Shown: one piece after another, positions 57,667 through 64,000 of the stretch | Layout of the letters: each line of letters opens with the position of its first letter | Numbering within the stretch: the stretch's first letter is position 1 | DNA from: Actinomycetes bacterium | GTDB taxonomy: Bacteria; Actinomycetota; Acidimicrobiia; Acidimicrobiales; RAAP-2 | Assembly: GCA_021845725.1 (NCBI GenBank) | Contig: JAJZVL010000001.1 | Location: 1 to 64,000 of the forward strand | Direction of reading: 5' to 3' | DNA length: 64,000 nucleotides | Made by a program: the position numbers and the translations under genes | The notes under the pieces: model-generated | Databases searched by the model: none | Told to the model about the DNA's origin: nothing | Seen by the model: only the letters and a program-made list of their open reading frames with translations

Positions 57667-58809
57667 TCATACCGGCACGCGCCAGACGAGCTTCGTGCCA
57701 CCATTCTCTGGCGAGCTGAGGACGAGCTCGCCCCCGCGCTTCTCTGCACGCCGACGCAGGTTGGCAAGCCCGAGGCCCCCCGCAGAGGTGACGGTGCTCG
57801 ACGCTCCAGTGAATCCGCGTCCGTTGTCGACGACCTCGAGCTCGAGCGCCGAGCTGTCGACGCTGAGGCGCAGGGACGTGCGCGAGGCCTCGGCATGCCT
57901 TCCAACGTTCGTGAGCGATTCGCGGATCGTGAGGAGGAGGTCCTCGATGATCCCCTCGGGGACCTTCGCCTCGAGCGGGCCGTCGAAGGAGACGGCGACG
58001 TCGAAGCCGACGACCGGACGGAGCTCGTGGACGAGGGAGAGCACGCTCGCGCGCACGCCGGGGCTGGCCGCGCTTGTGCGGGAGAGCTCGAAGATCGACG
58101 AACGGATCTGCCGGATGGTGTCGTCGAGGTCGCCGATCGCGCGGTGGACCCGGTCGAGCACCTCCCCTTGGAGGGGGGGACGAGCGATCCCCTGCAAGGA
58201 GAGGCCGATCGCGAAGAGCCGCTGGATGACGGCGTCGTGGAGGTCTCTCGCGATGCGGTCGCGGTCCTCGAGCACGGCGAGCTGCTGGACTCGCTCGTGG
58301 AGTCGCGCCCGCTCGACAGCAAGGCCCACCGCCTGCGCGAGGGCGAGCACGACCGCCTCGTCGTCGTCACTGAACTCGTCCGACCCGGTCTTCTCGGTGA
58401 GGTAGAGGTTCCCGAAGACCTTGCCGTGAGCACCGACGGGGACGCCGAGGAACGAGCGCATCTGTGGATGCCCGGGTGGGAAGCCGACACTGGCAGGGTG
58501 GGCGGCGATGTTCTTCAGCCGTAGGGGATCGGGCTCTTCGATGAGGATCCCGAGCACGCCTCGACCAGTCGGCGGGGCCCCGATCGCGTGCTCCTCCTCG
58601 TCGCTCATCCCGACGGTGAGGAACTCCGCGAGGCCGGTGCCTTGCTCGTCGAGGACGCCGAGCGCGCCGAAGCGGGCGCCGGTCATCTCGCACGCCTCTT
58701 GGAGGAAGTGCCGAAGGAGGAGGGGGATGCTGAGGTCAGCCTCGAGCAGGAGGATCGCGTCCAAGAGCCGCCGTAGCCGTCCGACGTCGTGGATCCTGCG
58801 GTGCGGCAT
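57667..58809 (-). CDS. DevS/DosT-like GAF sensor histidine kinase
   Basis: Sensor of a two-component system, 380 residues, with no membrane segment. One GAF domain (about 25-170) closely follows the heme GAF-A of mycobacterial DosS/DosT: HPASVGFPPGHPQMRSFLGV, then VFGNLYLTEK and FSDDDEAVVLALAQA. His 114 and Tyr 136 stand 22 residues apart, the same spacing as the proximal His149 and distal Tyr171 of DosS. A HisKA_3 dimer domain with RIARDLHDAVIQRLF (His 191) and a HATPase domain (ESLTNVGRHA, DNGRGF, GGLGLANLRRRAEKRGG) follow. DosS has two GAFs, this has one. Its partner is probably the DevR-like regulator encoded 0.6 kb away on the same strand. Confidence 0.9.
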   Translation of the reverse strand: MPHRRIHDVGRLRRLLDAILLLEADLSIPLLLRHFLQEACEMTGARFGALGVLDEQGTGLAEFLTVGMSDEEEHAIGAPPTGRGVLGILIEEPDPLRLKNIAAHPASVGFPPGHPQMRSFLGVPVGAHGKVFGNLYLTEKTGSDEFSDDDEAVVLALAQAVGLAVERARLHERVQQLAVLEDRDRIARDLHDAVIQRLFAIGLSLQGIARPPLQGEVLDRVHRAIGDLDDTIRQIRSSIFELSRTSAASPGVRASVLSLVHELRPVVGFDVAVSFDGPLEAKVPEGIIEDLLLTIRESLTNVGRHAEASRTSLRLSVDSSALELEVVDNGRGFTGASSTVTSAGGLGLANLRRRAEKRGGELVLSSPENGGTKLVWRVPV

Positions 58810-58840
58810 GGCGTACTCTACGTCCCTCTTGTTTCTTGGC

Positions 58841-58900
58841 CGGACGGTCCCGCCTCTACCCGGACGGTCCCGCCTCTACCCGCACGATCCTGCCTCTACC
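58841..58900. repeat. Three 20-bp direct repeats upstream of the sensor kinase gene
   Basis: CGGACGGTCCCGCCTCTACC occurs twice exactly (58841-58860, 58861-58880) and once with three changes (58881-58900). The array starts 31 bp before the kinase ATG on the minus strand. Twenty bp is close to two helical turns, so a protein could bind each unit on the same face. On the minus strand each exact unit includes GGGACCGTCC, reminiscent of a DosR half-site pair with the spacer lost. Confidence 0.85.
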
Positions 58901-59049
58901 CCGGCTGGCGCTCCGAGTATCGTGCCCGTCGCGCGTAGGCTCCGCGAGCCTTCAAGTGACCGAGGACCCTGTTGGCCCTGCGGCTGCGCTCGAAGAGTGG
59001 AGGTGGTACCGCCACTCCGGCGCATCGGTCGCCGGGAAGCGGAGAGGCG

Positions 59050-59460
59050 ATGAACGAGAGACTTCCGACGATGCCCATGTCCATGTACAGCGAGCTGCTG
59101 GCCGTGTCCCTGGCGATCGACGAGGAGGCCGCCGGCGAGCACCTCACGAGCTCTGCGAGCGAGGAGTGGCTGATGGAGGAGCTCCTCCTCGCTCGCCGCC
59201 ATCGTCAGCAGGCTGGCCGCTCGGGGCGCGCAGACACCTCGTCACGTGTCGCCGCTGAGCTCGAGTACGACCGTGCGCTGGTCAGGCTCTGCCGGGTGCA
59301 TGCGATCGACAGCGGCCCAGAGCGCTTCACCCGTCCGCTGCGGGAGCGCCGGCGGCTGGAAGAGGCACTCGAGGCCCTGGGTGTGGACGTGACCGGCGCG
59401 GTGCTGCGCGGCGACCGGCGGCACACGGCGGTCGGTCACGAACCGCCCGAAGGCTCCTGA
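59050..59460 (+). CDS. Hypothetical protein between kinase and regulator genes
   Basis: About 136 residues beginning MNERLPTMPMSMYSELLAVS, with acidic and Ala/Leu-rich helical stretches (EEWLMEELLLARRHRQ, ELEYDRALVRLCRVHAID) and a basic end. I recognise no family, and no signal or membrane segment is present. GGAGAGG precedes ATG 59050 closely. The last 25 bp overlap the convergent end of the DevR-like gene. Helical composition and a plausible ribosome site favour a real gene; its position opposite the kinase promoter suits co-regulation. Confidence 0.5.
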   Translation: MNERLPTMPMSMYSELLAVSLAIDEEAAGEHLTSSASEEWLMEELLLARRHRQQAGRSGRADTSSRVAAELEYDRALVRLCRVHAIDSGPERFTRPLRERRRLEEALEALGVDVTGAVLRGDRRHTAVGHEPPEGS

Positions 59461-60110
59461 CGGTCGAGCGAGGCGCGGCGCTCCGCCAGCTTCGCGGCGA
59501 ACACCGCGGCTTCGGTCCGGCGAGCCATCCCGAGCTTGGCGAGCAGGTTCGAGACGTAGTTCTTGACGGTCTTCTCGGCGAGGAAGAGCTCCTCGCCGAT
59601 CTGCCGATTGGTCCGGCCTTCGGCGATCCGGTCGAGGATCCGGCGCTCCTGGGGCGTGAGCGACGCGAGCCGCTCGTCCTCCTGCGGCCCGCGACGCAGC
59701 CGCTCGAGGACCCGTTCGGTGAGCTTGGGGTCGAGGAGGGTTCCGCCCGCGCCGACCCTGCGGATGTCGGCGACGAGGTCGGACCCACCGACCTGCTTCA
59801 AGACGTACCCGGCAGCCCCGGCCATGATCGCGGCGAGGAGCGCCTCGTCGTCGGCGTAGGAGGTGAGCATCAGGCACGCCACGTCCGGGTGGTCCGAGCG
59901 GATCTGGCGGCAGACCTCTATCCCGCTGCCGTCGGGGAGGCGGACGTCGAGGATCGCGACGTCAGGCTTCGAGAGCGGGAGGCGGACCAGCGCCTCGGCG
60001 ACCGTTCCCGCCTCGCCTGCGACGACGATGTCCTCCTCGGACTCCATCAGCGAGCGCAGCCCTGCACGGACGACCTCGTGGTCGTCGAGCAGGAAGACAC
60101 GCAAGGCCAT
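59436..60110 (-). CDS. DevR/DosR-like NarL-family response regulator
   Basis: A 224-residue regulator. Receiver domain (1-120): VFLLDDHEVVRAG with the acidic pair at 9-10, phospho-acceptor Asp 55 in VAILDVRLPDGSG, switch Thr 83 and Lys 105. LuxR-type DNA-binding domain (150-210): LTPQERRILDRIAEGRTNRQ, then FLAEKTVKNYVSNLLAKLGM and RRTEAAVFA. Lys 180, Lys 183 and Asn 184 line up with the DNA-contacting Lys179, Lys182 and Asn183 of M. tuberculosis DosR, which supports recognition of the same box. ATG 60110 is preferred to 60155. It lies 74 bp after ftsH2 on the same strand, so the boxes before ftsH2 could give autoregulation. Confidence 0.92.
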   Translation of the reverse strand: MALRVFLLDDHEVVRAGLRSLMESEEDIVVAGEAGTVAEALVRLPLSKPDVAILDVRLPDGSGIEVCRQIRSDHPDVACLMLTSYADDEALLAAIMAGAAGYVLKQVGGSDLVADIRRVGAGGTLLDPKLTERVLERLRRGPQEDERLASLTPQERRILDRIAEGRTNRQIGEELFLAEKTVKNYVSNLLAKLGMARRTEAAVFAAKLAERRASLDRQEPSGGS

Positions 60111-60184
60111 GGGAAGAGTCTGCCACGTGCGCGCCGCGACCGTTCGGGGTGCCACCTCCGGTCGACAGCAGCTGGCTCGCTGCC

Positions 60185-62110
60185 TCAGGCCGCCCCGGGC
60201 AGCCTTTCATGCTCCGGCGCGCGCCGTCCGGCGATCGCGACCAGCATCGTGGTGTCGAGCGTCTCGTCTTCGAGGAGGCGATCCGCGACGCGCTCGAGCG
60301 TGTCGCGTCCCGAGGTCAGCAGGTCGCGTGCCGACGTGAGCGCCTCTTCGAGAAGGGCCTGGACCGATGCGTGCACTCGCTCGGCGAGCACGCCGATGTG
60401 GGTCTCCTCGGGCAGGACGAACCCCGGACCCATCGAGCCCATCCCATACTCGGTCACCATCCGGCGCGCGAGGTCGGTCGCGGCTCGGAAGTCCTGCGCG
60501 GCGCCCTGGGTGAAGTCGTCGCCGAGGAGCAGCTCTTCGGCGGCACGTCCGGCCATCGCGACGGCGAGCTGCGCGGTCGCCTGGCGGCGGCTGAGGAACA
60601 TGTCGTCTTGGCCGGGGAACCACGTCACCCCACCCGCCTGCCCTCTCGGGACGATCGAGACCGAGATGGGGTCGGCGGCGTGCTCGAGCCACAGACCGAC
60701 GAGGGCGTGGCCCGCCTCATGCCACGCGGTGATGCGGCGGTCTGCGGCGGCGACCACGGCGGACTTGCGCGCCGGGCCGAGGGTGACCGTCGCGAGCGCC
60801 TCTTCGAGCTCGCTGCTGGAGATCGAGTCCTTGCCGGCACGCACCGCGAGCAGGGCAGCCGTGTTCACGAGGTTGGCGAGATCGGCGCCACTGAAGCCCG
60901 CCGTCCTGCGGCTGAGCACGTCGGGGTCGACGTCGGGAGCGACGTGCCGGCGGTGCAGGTAGAGGTCGAGGATGTGCGTCCTGCCCCGCCGATCCGGGTT
61001 CGGCACCGCGATCTGGCGGTCGAAGCGCCCGGGGCGCAGGAGTGCGTGGTCGAGGATGTCGGGGCGGTTCGTGGCGGCGAGCACGATGACCGACGTGGAG
61101 GTCGCGAACCCGTCCATTTCGACGAGCAGCTGATTGAGCGTGCTCTCGCGTTCCTCGTTCCCCGGGACCGAATGGCTGCTGCGCGCGCGTCCGATCGCGT
61201 CGAGCTCGTCGATGAAGACGATCGCGGAGCCCGCCTCACGGGCCCGGTCGAACAGGGCACGCACGCGTGCAGCCCCCACCCCGACGTAGCTCTCGACGAA
61301 CTCCGAGGCCCCGATCGCGAAGAACGGCACGCCCGCCTCGCCGGCGACCGCACGGGCGAGGAGCGTCTTGCCCGTGCCAGGAGGTCCTACGAGGAGGAAG
61401 CCCCGCGGCAGATCTGCCCCTGCGGACTGGTACTTCTCGGGGTCCCTCAGGTAGTCCACGAGCTCGGTGAGCGACTCCACGGCCTCGTCGAGCCCGGCCA
61501 CGTCGCTGAAGCGCGTCGGGGGCACCTCGACCTGCTCCCCGTGGCCCTTGGCGAACCCGGCTGGGCTTGCCGCGGACTGCGAGCTGCCGAACATCCCAGG
61601 CCGCTGGCCCGCTCCCGTGCGCCGGCGCCGGGCTGCGAGCGCGAGCCAGGCAACCACGAGGAGCGAGGCCGTACCGAGCATCGCGAGGCTCACGTCCGCG
61701 GATCCTGAGCTGGTGGTGGCCACGGCTGAAAGAGTCACGCGGTCTGCAAGCAGCTGTTCGGTGAGGCGGGCGCCGTATCCTCCGGGGTACGCGCTGGTGT
61801 AGGCACGCGCGTGACCCCGGGTGCTGAACGTGCCGGTGACCGTGTCGAGGCGCGCGGTGCGCACGTCGCCGCGCCGGGCGAGCGAGAGCAGCTCGCTCAG
61901 GGGGAGTGTGGCCGCTGACGGCTGCTCGTGCCGGGCGGTCTGCTCGGGCGAGGCAGCCGCCGTGGTCGGCAGGCCGATCACGACGCTGCCTGCTGCGACC
62001 AAGCCCAGGCCGAAGAGTGCGAGCGTGCAGAACGCGCGCGTCACCCTTCTTCGGCTCCGGCCTGGCGCGGTGGTCCGGCGGCTGCCGGCAGTCGTGCTCC
62101 TCGTGCTCAC
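60185..62110 (-). CDS. ftsH: FtsH-like ATP-dependent zinc metalloprotease (copy 2)
   Basis: A second FtsH, about 641 residues. A basic N-terminus is followed by TM1 (AFCTLALFGLGLVAAGSVVI), an extracytoplasmic domain of about 90 residues unlike that of copy 1, TM2 (AMLGTASLLVVAWLALAA), then Walker A GPPGTGKT, Walker [30 protein letters not shown], zinc motif HEAGH and third ligand Asp in GAAQDF. All catalytic residues are intact. GTG 62110 has a strong GGAGGAGGTGGAG upstream; GTG 62128 lies within that site. Two DosR-type boxes lie between it and the divergent sigma gene, so it is probably a stress-specific membrane protease. Confidence 0.92.
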   Translation of the reverse strand: MSTRSTTAGSRRTTAPGRSRRRVTRAFCTLALFGLGLVAAGSVVIGLPTTAAASPEQTARHEQPSAATLPLSELLSLARRGDVRTARLDTVTGTFSTRGHARAYTSAYPGGYGARLTEQLLADRVTLSAVATTSSGSADVSLAMLGTASLLVVAWLALAARRRRTGAGQRPGMFGSSQSAASPAGFAKGHGEQVEVPPTRFSDVAGLDEAVESLTELVDYLRDPEKYQSAGADLPRGFLLVGPPGTGKTLLARAVAGEAGVPFFAIGASEFVESYVGVGAARVRALFDRAREAGSAIVFIDELDAIGRARSSHSVPGNEERESTLNQLLVEMDGFATSTSVIVLAATNRPDILDHALLRPGRFDRQIAVPNPDRRGRTHILDLYLHRRHVAPDVDPDVLSRRTAGFSGADLANLVNTAALLAVRAGKDSISSSELEEALATVTLGPARKSAVVAAADRRITAWHEAGHALVGLWLEHAADPISVSIVPRGQAGGVTWFPGQDDMFLSRRQATAQLAVAMAGRAAEELLLGDDFTQGAAQDFRAATDLARRMVTEYGMGSMGPGFVLPEETHIGVLAERVHASVQALLEEALTSARDLLTSGRDTLERVADRLLEDETLDTTMLVAIAGRRAPEHERLPGAA

Positions 62111-62158
62111 CTGCTCCACCTCCTCCACCAGCGTCCCTCGTCCAGGCGTCCCCAGGGG

Positions 62159-62173
62159 AGGGCCGAACGTCCC
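62159..62173 (-). promoter_or_regulatory. DosR/DevR-type box on the ftsH2 side
   Basis: On the minus strand GGGACGTTCGGCCCT, 48 bp before the ftsH2 GTG at 62110, the same distance as the box before the lipoprotein ATG at 47925. Confidence 0.72.
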
Positions 62174-62199
62174 TTGTCGACCGGGGCCTGACCTTCGAA

Positions 62200-62214
62200 G
62201 GGACTTCGGGCCCT
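62200..62214 (+). promoter_or_regulatory. DosR/DevR-type box on the sigma-factor side
   Basis: GGGACTTCGGGCCCT, followed by AG, lies 87 bp before the sigma gene ATG and 41 bp from its partner box, about four helical turns. Confidence 0.72.
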
Positions 62215-62250
62215 AGTCATTGGCCAGGCGCTGGGTTAGGTCTGGCTCTC

Positions 62251-62276
62251 ACCGGTCTTGGTGACCGGTCTTGGTG
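62251..62276. repeat. 13-bp tandem direct repeat upstream of the sigma gene
   Basis: ACCGGTCTTGGTG occurs twice in a row (62251-62263, 62264-62276), followed by ACCA. It ends 25 bp before the sigma ATG, so it lies in the core promoter or 5' leader and can fold with nearby CACC/GGTG sequences. Confidence 0.85.
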
Positions 62277-62301
62277 ACCAGCCCGAGAACGGAGCACGAC
62301 G

Positions 62302-63243
62302 ATGTTGGAGCACGATCGCAGAGAGCTCGCCGACCAGCCGCGCCAGGGCGATCTCGATCTCATGCGGCTATACCTCGACGAGCTGGGATGGCATGCGTTG
62401 CTCACGCGTGCCGACGAGGTCCGCCTCGCCCAGGCCATCGAAGAGGGCGAACGGGCGGCGCGCGAGCTCGAAGGTCCACGTCGGCCGAGGGGGCGCCGGA
62501 AGCGTGCCCTCGAGGACGCGGTCGACGCAGGGCGGCGTGCCCGCGCGCAGTTCGTCGGGTCGAACCTGCGGCTGGTCGTGTCGATCGCGAAGCGCTACCA
62601 GCACCGCGGCGTCGAGCTGGCCGACCTCGTCCAGGAAGGGAACATCGGCCTCCTGCACGCGATCGAGCGCTTCGACTGGCGACGCGGCTACAAGTTCTCG
62701 ACCTATGCCACCTGGTGGATCCGTAAGGGTGTCGCGCAGGCGGTGGGGGACTTCTCCTCCCCGGTGCGCCTGCCGCGCCACCGGCGCGACCAGGCCCGGG
62801 CGCTGTCGGACACCTCAGAGCGTCTCGAGCGGACACTCGGCCACTTGCCGGGCGTCCAGGAGCTCGCCGAAGAGACCGGGATCCGCATGGCAGACGTCGT
62901 CGCCATCCGAAGGGCGGCCGCTCCCGTGGTGTCCATGTCCGCGCCGATCGACGAGGATGGCAACGAGCTCGGCGACCTCGTCGCAGACCCCTCGGCTGAG
63001 GTCGGTGATCTCGCGGTGACTGCGCTGCTGCCCCGGGAGATCGAGGGGCTGCTCGGGCAGCTCTCCGCGTCGGCCGCGACCGTGATCAGGCTGCGCTATG
63101 GCATCGGCTCGCCGGACGGGCCACGTACCGCGACCGAGGTGGGCGCCGCGCTGTCGATCTCTCCCGAGCGCGTCCGCCAGATCGAGATGCGCGCCCTCGC
63201 GACGCTGCGGCACCGTCTCCAGCGCGCGTCGTGGGCGTCGTGA
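62302..63243 (+). CDS. Group 2 (SigA/SigB-like) RNA polymerase sigma factor
   Basis: A sigma-70 family protein of 313 residues. Region 1.2: DLMRLYLDELGWHALLTRAD. Region 2: NLRLVVSIAKRYQHRGVELA, DLVQEGNIGLLHAIERFDW and, for the -10 element, YKFSTYATWWIRKGVAQAV. Region 3: LPGVQELAEETGI. Region 4: IRLRYGIGSPDGPRTATEVG, then the -35 helix SISPERVRQIEMRALATLR. It lacks the long acidic region 1.1 of a primary sigma and is short, so it is an alternative, non-essential type. A DosR-type box and a 13-bp repeat lie upstream. No anti-sigma gene is visible. Confidence 0.9.
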   Translation: MLEHDRRELADQPRQGDLDLMRLYLDELGWHALLTRADEVRLAQAIEEGERAARELEGPRRPRGRRKRALEDAVDAGRRARAQFVGSNLRLVVSIAKRYQHRGVELADLVQEGNIGLLHAIERFDWRRGYKFSTYATWWIRKGVAQAVGDFSSPVRLPRHRRDQARALSDTSERLERTLGHLPGVQELAEETGIRMADVVAIRRAAAPVVSMSAPIDEDGNELGDLVADPSAEVGDLAVTALLPREIEGLLGQLSASAATVIRLRYGIGSPDGPRTATEVGAALSISPERVRQIEMRALATLRHRLQRASWAS

Positions 63244-63282
63244 TGCCGTGCACGGGTGCTCGGCCCGCATGCGCGCGGAGTC

Positions 63283-63297
63283 GGGACCTTCGTCCCT
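63283..63297 (+). promoter_or_regulatory. DosR/DevR-type box, distal, upstream of the last gene
   Basis: GGGACCTTCGTCCCT has fully symmetric half-sites (GGGAC, GTCCC) and is the best match in the window. Its start is 22 bp, about two helical turns, from the next box. Confidence 0.75.
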
Positions 63298-63304
63298 GAG
63301 CAGA

Positions 63305-63319
63305 GGGACCTCGGACCCT
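63305..63319 (+). promoter_or_regulatory. DosR/DevR-type box, proximal, upstream of the last gene
   Basis: GGGACCTCGGACCCT ends 94 bp before ATG 63414. The second half-site is less exact than the first. Confidence 0.65.
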
Positions 63320-63413
63320 GCCAGCGGCGGCCGCACGAGCGCACGATCTCTCCAGGCGCTCCAAGAGGGGCGTCAGGAGACCCGAAGTGAGTCATGAACA
63401 AGGAGCGCACATC

Positions 63414-64000
63414 ATGAGACGCAAGACCTTCGATCTGATGCTCACGGCGGGCGGCGCAGCGCTGACGGTGATCCTCATCGCAGCAGGTGCGCTGCTGCTG
63501 TGGGGCAACAGCTTCAGCGAAAGCGAAGTGCACAACCAGCTCGCCATGCAGCAGGTCTATTTCCCGACCAAGGCGCAGCTCGCCCACCCGACAGGCACCG
63601 AGGTGCGCAAGACAATGATCCCGTACCTCTCGCCGTACGCGGGGCAGCAGGTGCTGACCGGACCGCAGGCACAGACGTACGCGACACATTTCATCCGCAT
63701 CCACCTCTCGGAGATGCCCTTCGGCGGCGTCTACTCGAAGGTGAGCATGGCCTCACGGGCGCACCCGACGACAGCGAAGCTCGCCGGTCTGGTGCAGACC
63801 GTCTTCCAGGGCACGACCCTGCGGGCGATGCTGCTCGAAGCGTACGGCTTCTCGATCTTCGGTGAGCTCGCCTTCGACGGAGCGCTCGCAGCCTTCGCTG
63901 CGGCCGGAGCGCTGATCATCCTCACCGGCTTGGGTCTGTGGCACATCCGTCGGGTGCCCGCCGAAGAGGAGTTCCCGAAGACGCTCGGGAGCGTGAGCAC
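63414..64000 (+). CDS. Two-TM membrane protein of unknown function (3' end outside window)
   Basis: ATG 63414 follows AAGGAG. The frame is open to the right edge, about 195 residues so far. An N-terminal segment MRRKTFDLMLTAGGAALTVI runs into a hydrophobic stretch ending GALLLWGNSF, then an external domain (HNQLAMQQVYFPTKAQL, MIPYLSPYAGQQVLTG, EMPFGGVYSKVSMAS, VFQGTTLRAMLLEAYGF), then a second membrane segment AAGALIILTGLGLWHIRR. It resembles an uncharacterised actinobacterial membrane-protein family; function unknown. Two DosR-type boxes lie upstream, and it is 170 bp after the sigma gene on the same strand. Confidence 0.8.
   Translation, partial: MRRKTFDLMLTAGGAALTVILIAAGALLLWGNSFSESEVHNQLAMQQVYFPTKAQLAHPTGTEVRKTMIPYLSPYAGQQVLTGPQAQTYATHFIRIHLSEMPFGGVYSKVSMASRAHPTTAKLAGLVQTVFQGTTLRAMLLEAYGFSIFGELAFDGALAAFAAAGALIILTGLGLWHIRRVPAEEEFPKTLGSVS

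Noticed and set aside
58955-58980. Possible further DosR box AGGACCCTGTTGGCCCT before the hypothetical gene at 59050
   Set aside because: The half-sites are two bases further apart than in the six paired sites and it has no partner nearby.

Overview
The window reads as a high-GC actinobacterial chromosome. The protein families (a DevS/DevR gas-sensing two-component pair, an MTB12-like lipoprotein, a DinB-family protein, cell-wall-binding repeats) fit Actinomycetota. A secreted eqolisin-type acid peptidase suggests an acid-living lineage, perhaps class Acidimicrobiia; the class is an inference. I see no rRNA, tRNA, CRISPR array, transposase or phage gene.

Region 1 (1-34.8 kb) is a surface-protein locus. 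One open frame runs from the left edge to 31921, at least 10,639 residues, and its 5' end lies outside the window. It holds Thr/Pro linker repeats, a long beta-strand repeat region, carbohydrate-binding-like modules, RTX-type Gly/Asp repeats, Calx-beta-like and Ig-like domains and a FIMAH-like helical end, with no LPXTG signal. A decayed NRAMP transporter fragment follows, then a secreted protein joining an eqolisin (G1) peptidase, an IPT/TIG domain and three cell-wall-binding type 2 repeats. Both surface genes use the Thr codon ACA heavily, unlike the housekeeping genes.

Region 2 (35-47.6 kb) is mostly housekeeping: AI-2E family permease, FtsH, an APH-like kinase, PdxH, a divergent ketol-acid-reductoisomerase-like protein, a small membrane protein, a SixA-like phosphatase, an AMP-forming acyl-CoA synthetase divergent from acetate kinase, and a marR-MFS efflux operon whose end overlaps ackA tail to tail.

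Region 3 (47.6-54.3 kb) has an MTB12-like lipoprotein gene preceded by two DosR-type boxes, a branched-chain-amino-acid-type ABC importer operon with a fused LivH-LivM permease, and a DinB-family gene.

Region 4 (54.4-64 kb) looks like a dormancy/hypoxia island: Hsp20, a GNAT acetyltransferase overlapping an HDAC-family deacetylase and a universal stress protein, a second Usp, a single-GAF DevS/DosT-like kinase that keeps the heme His and distal Tyr, a DevR/DosR regulator, a second FtsH, a group 2 sigma factor and a two-TM membrane protein cut by the right edge. Six 15-bp sites of the form RGGAC-N5-NCCCT occur as three pairs: before the lipoprotein gene, between ftsH2 and the sigma gene, and before the last gene. 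The inference is a DosR-like regulon in which the regulator, a membrane protease and a sigma factor share one promoter region.
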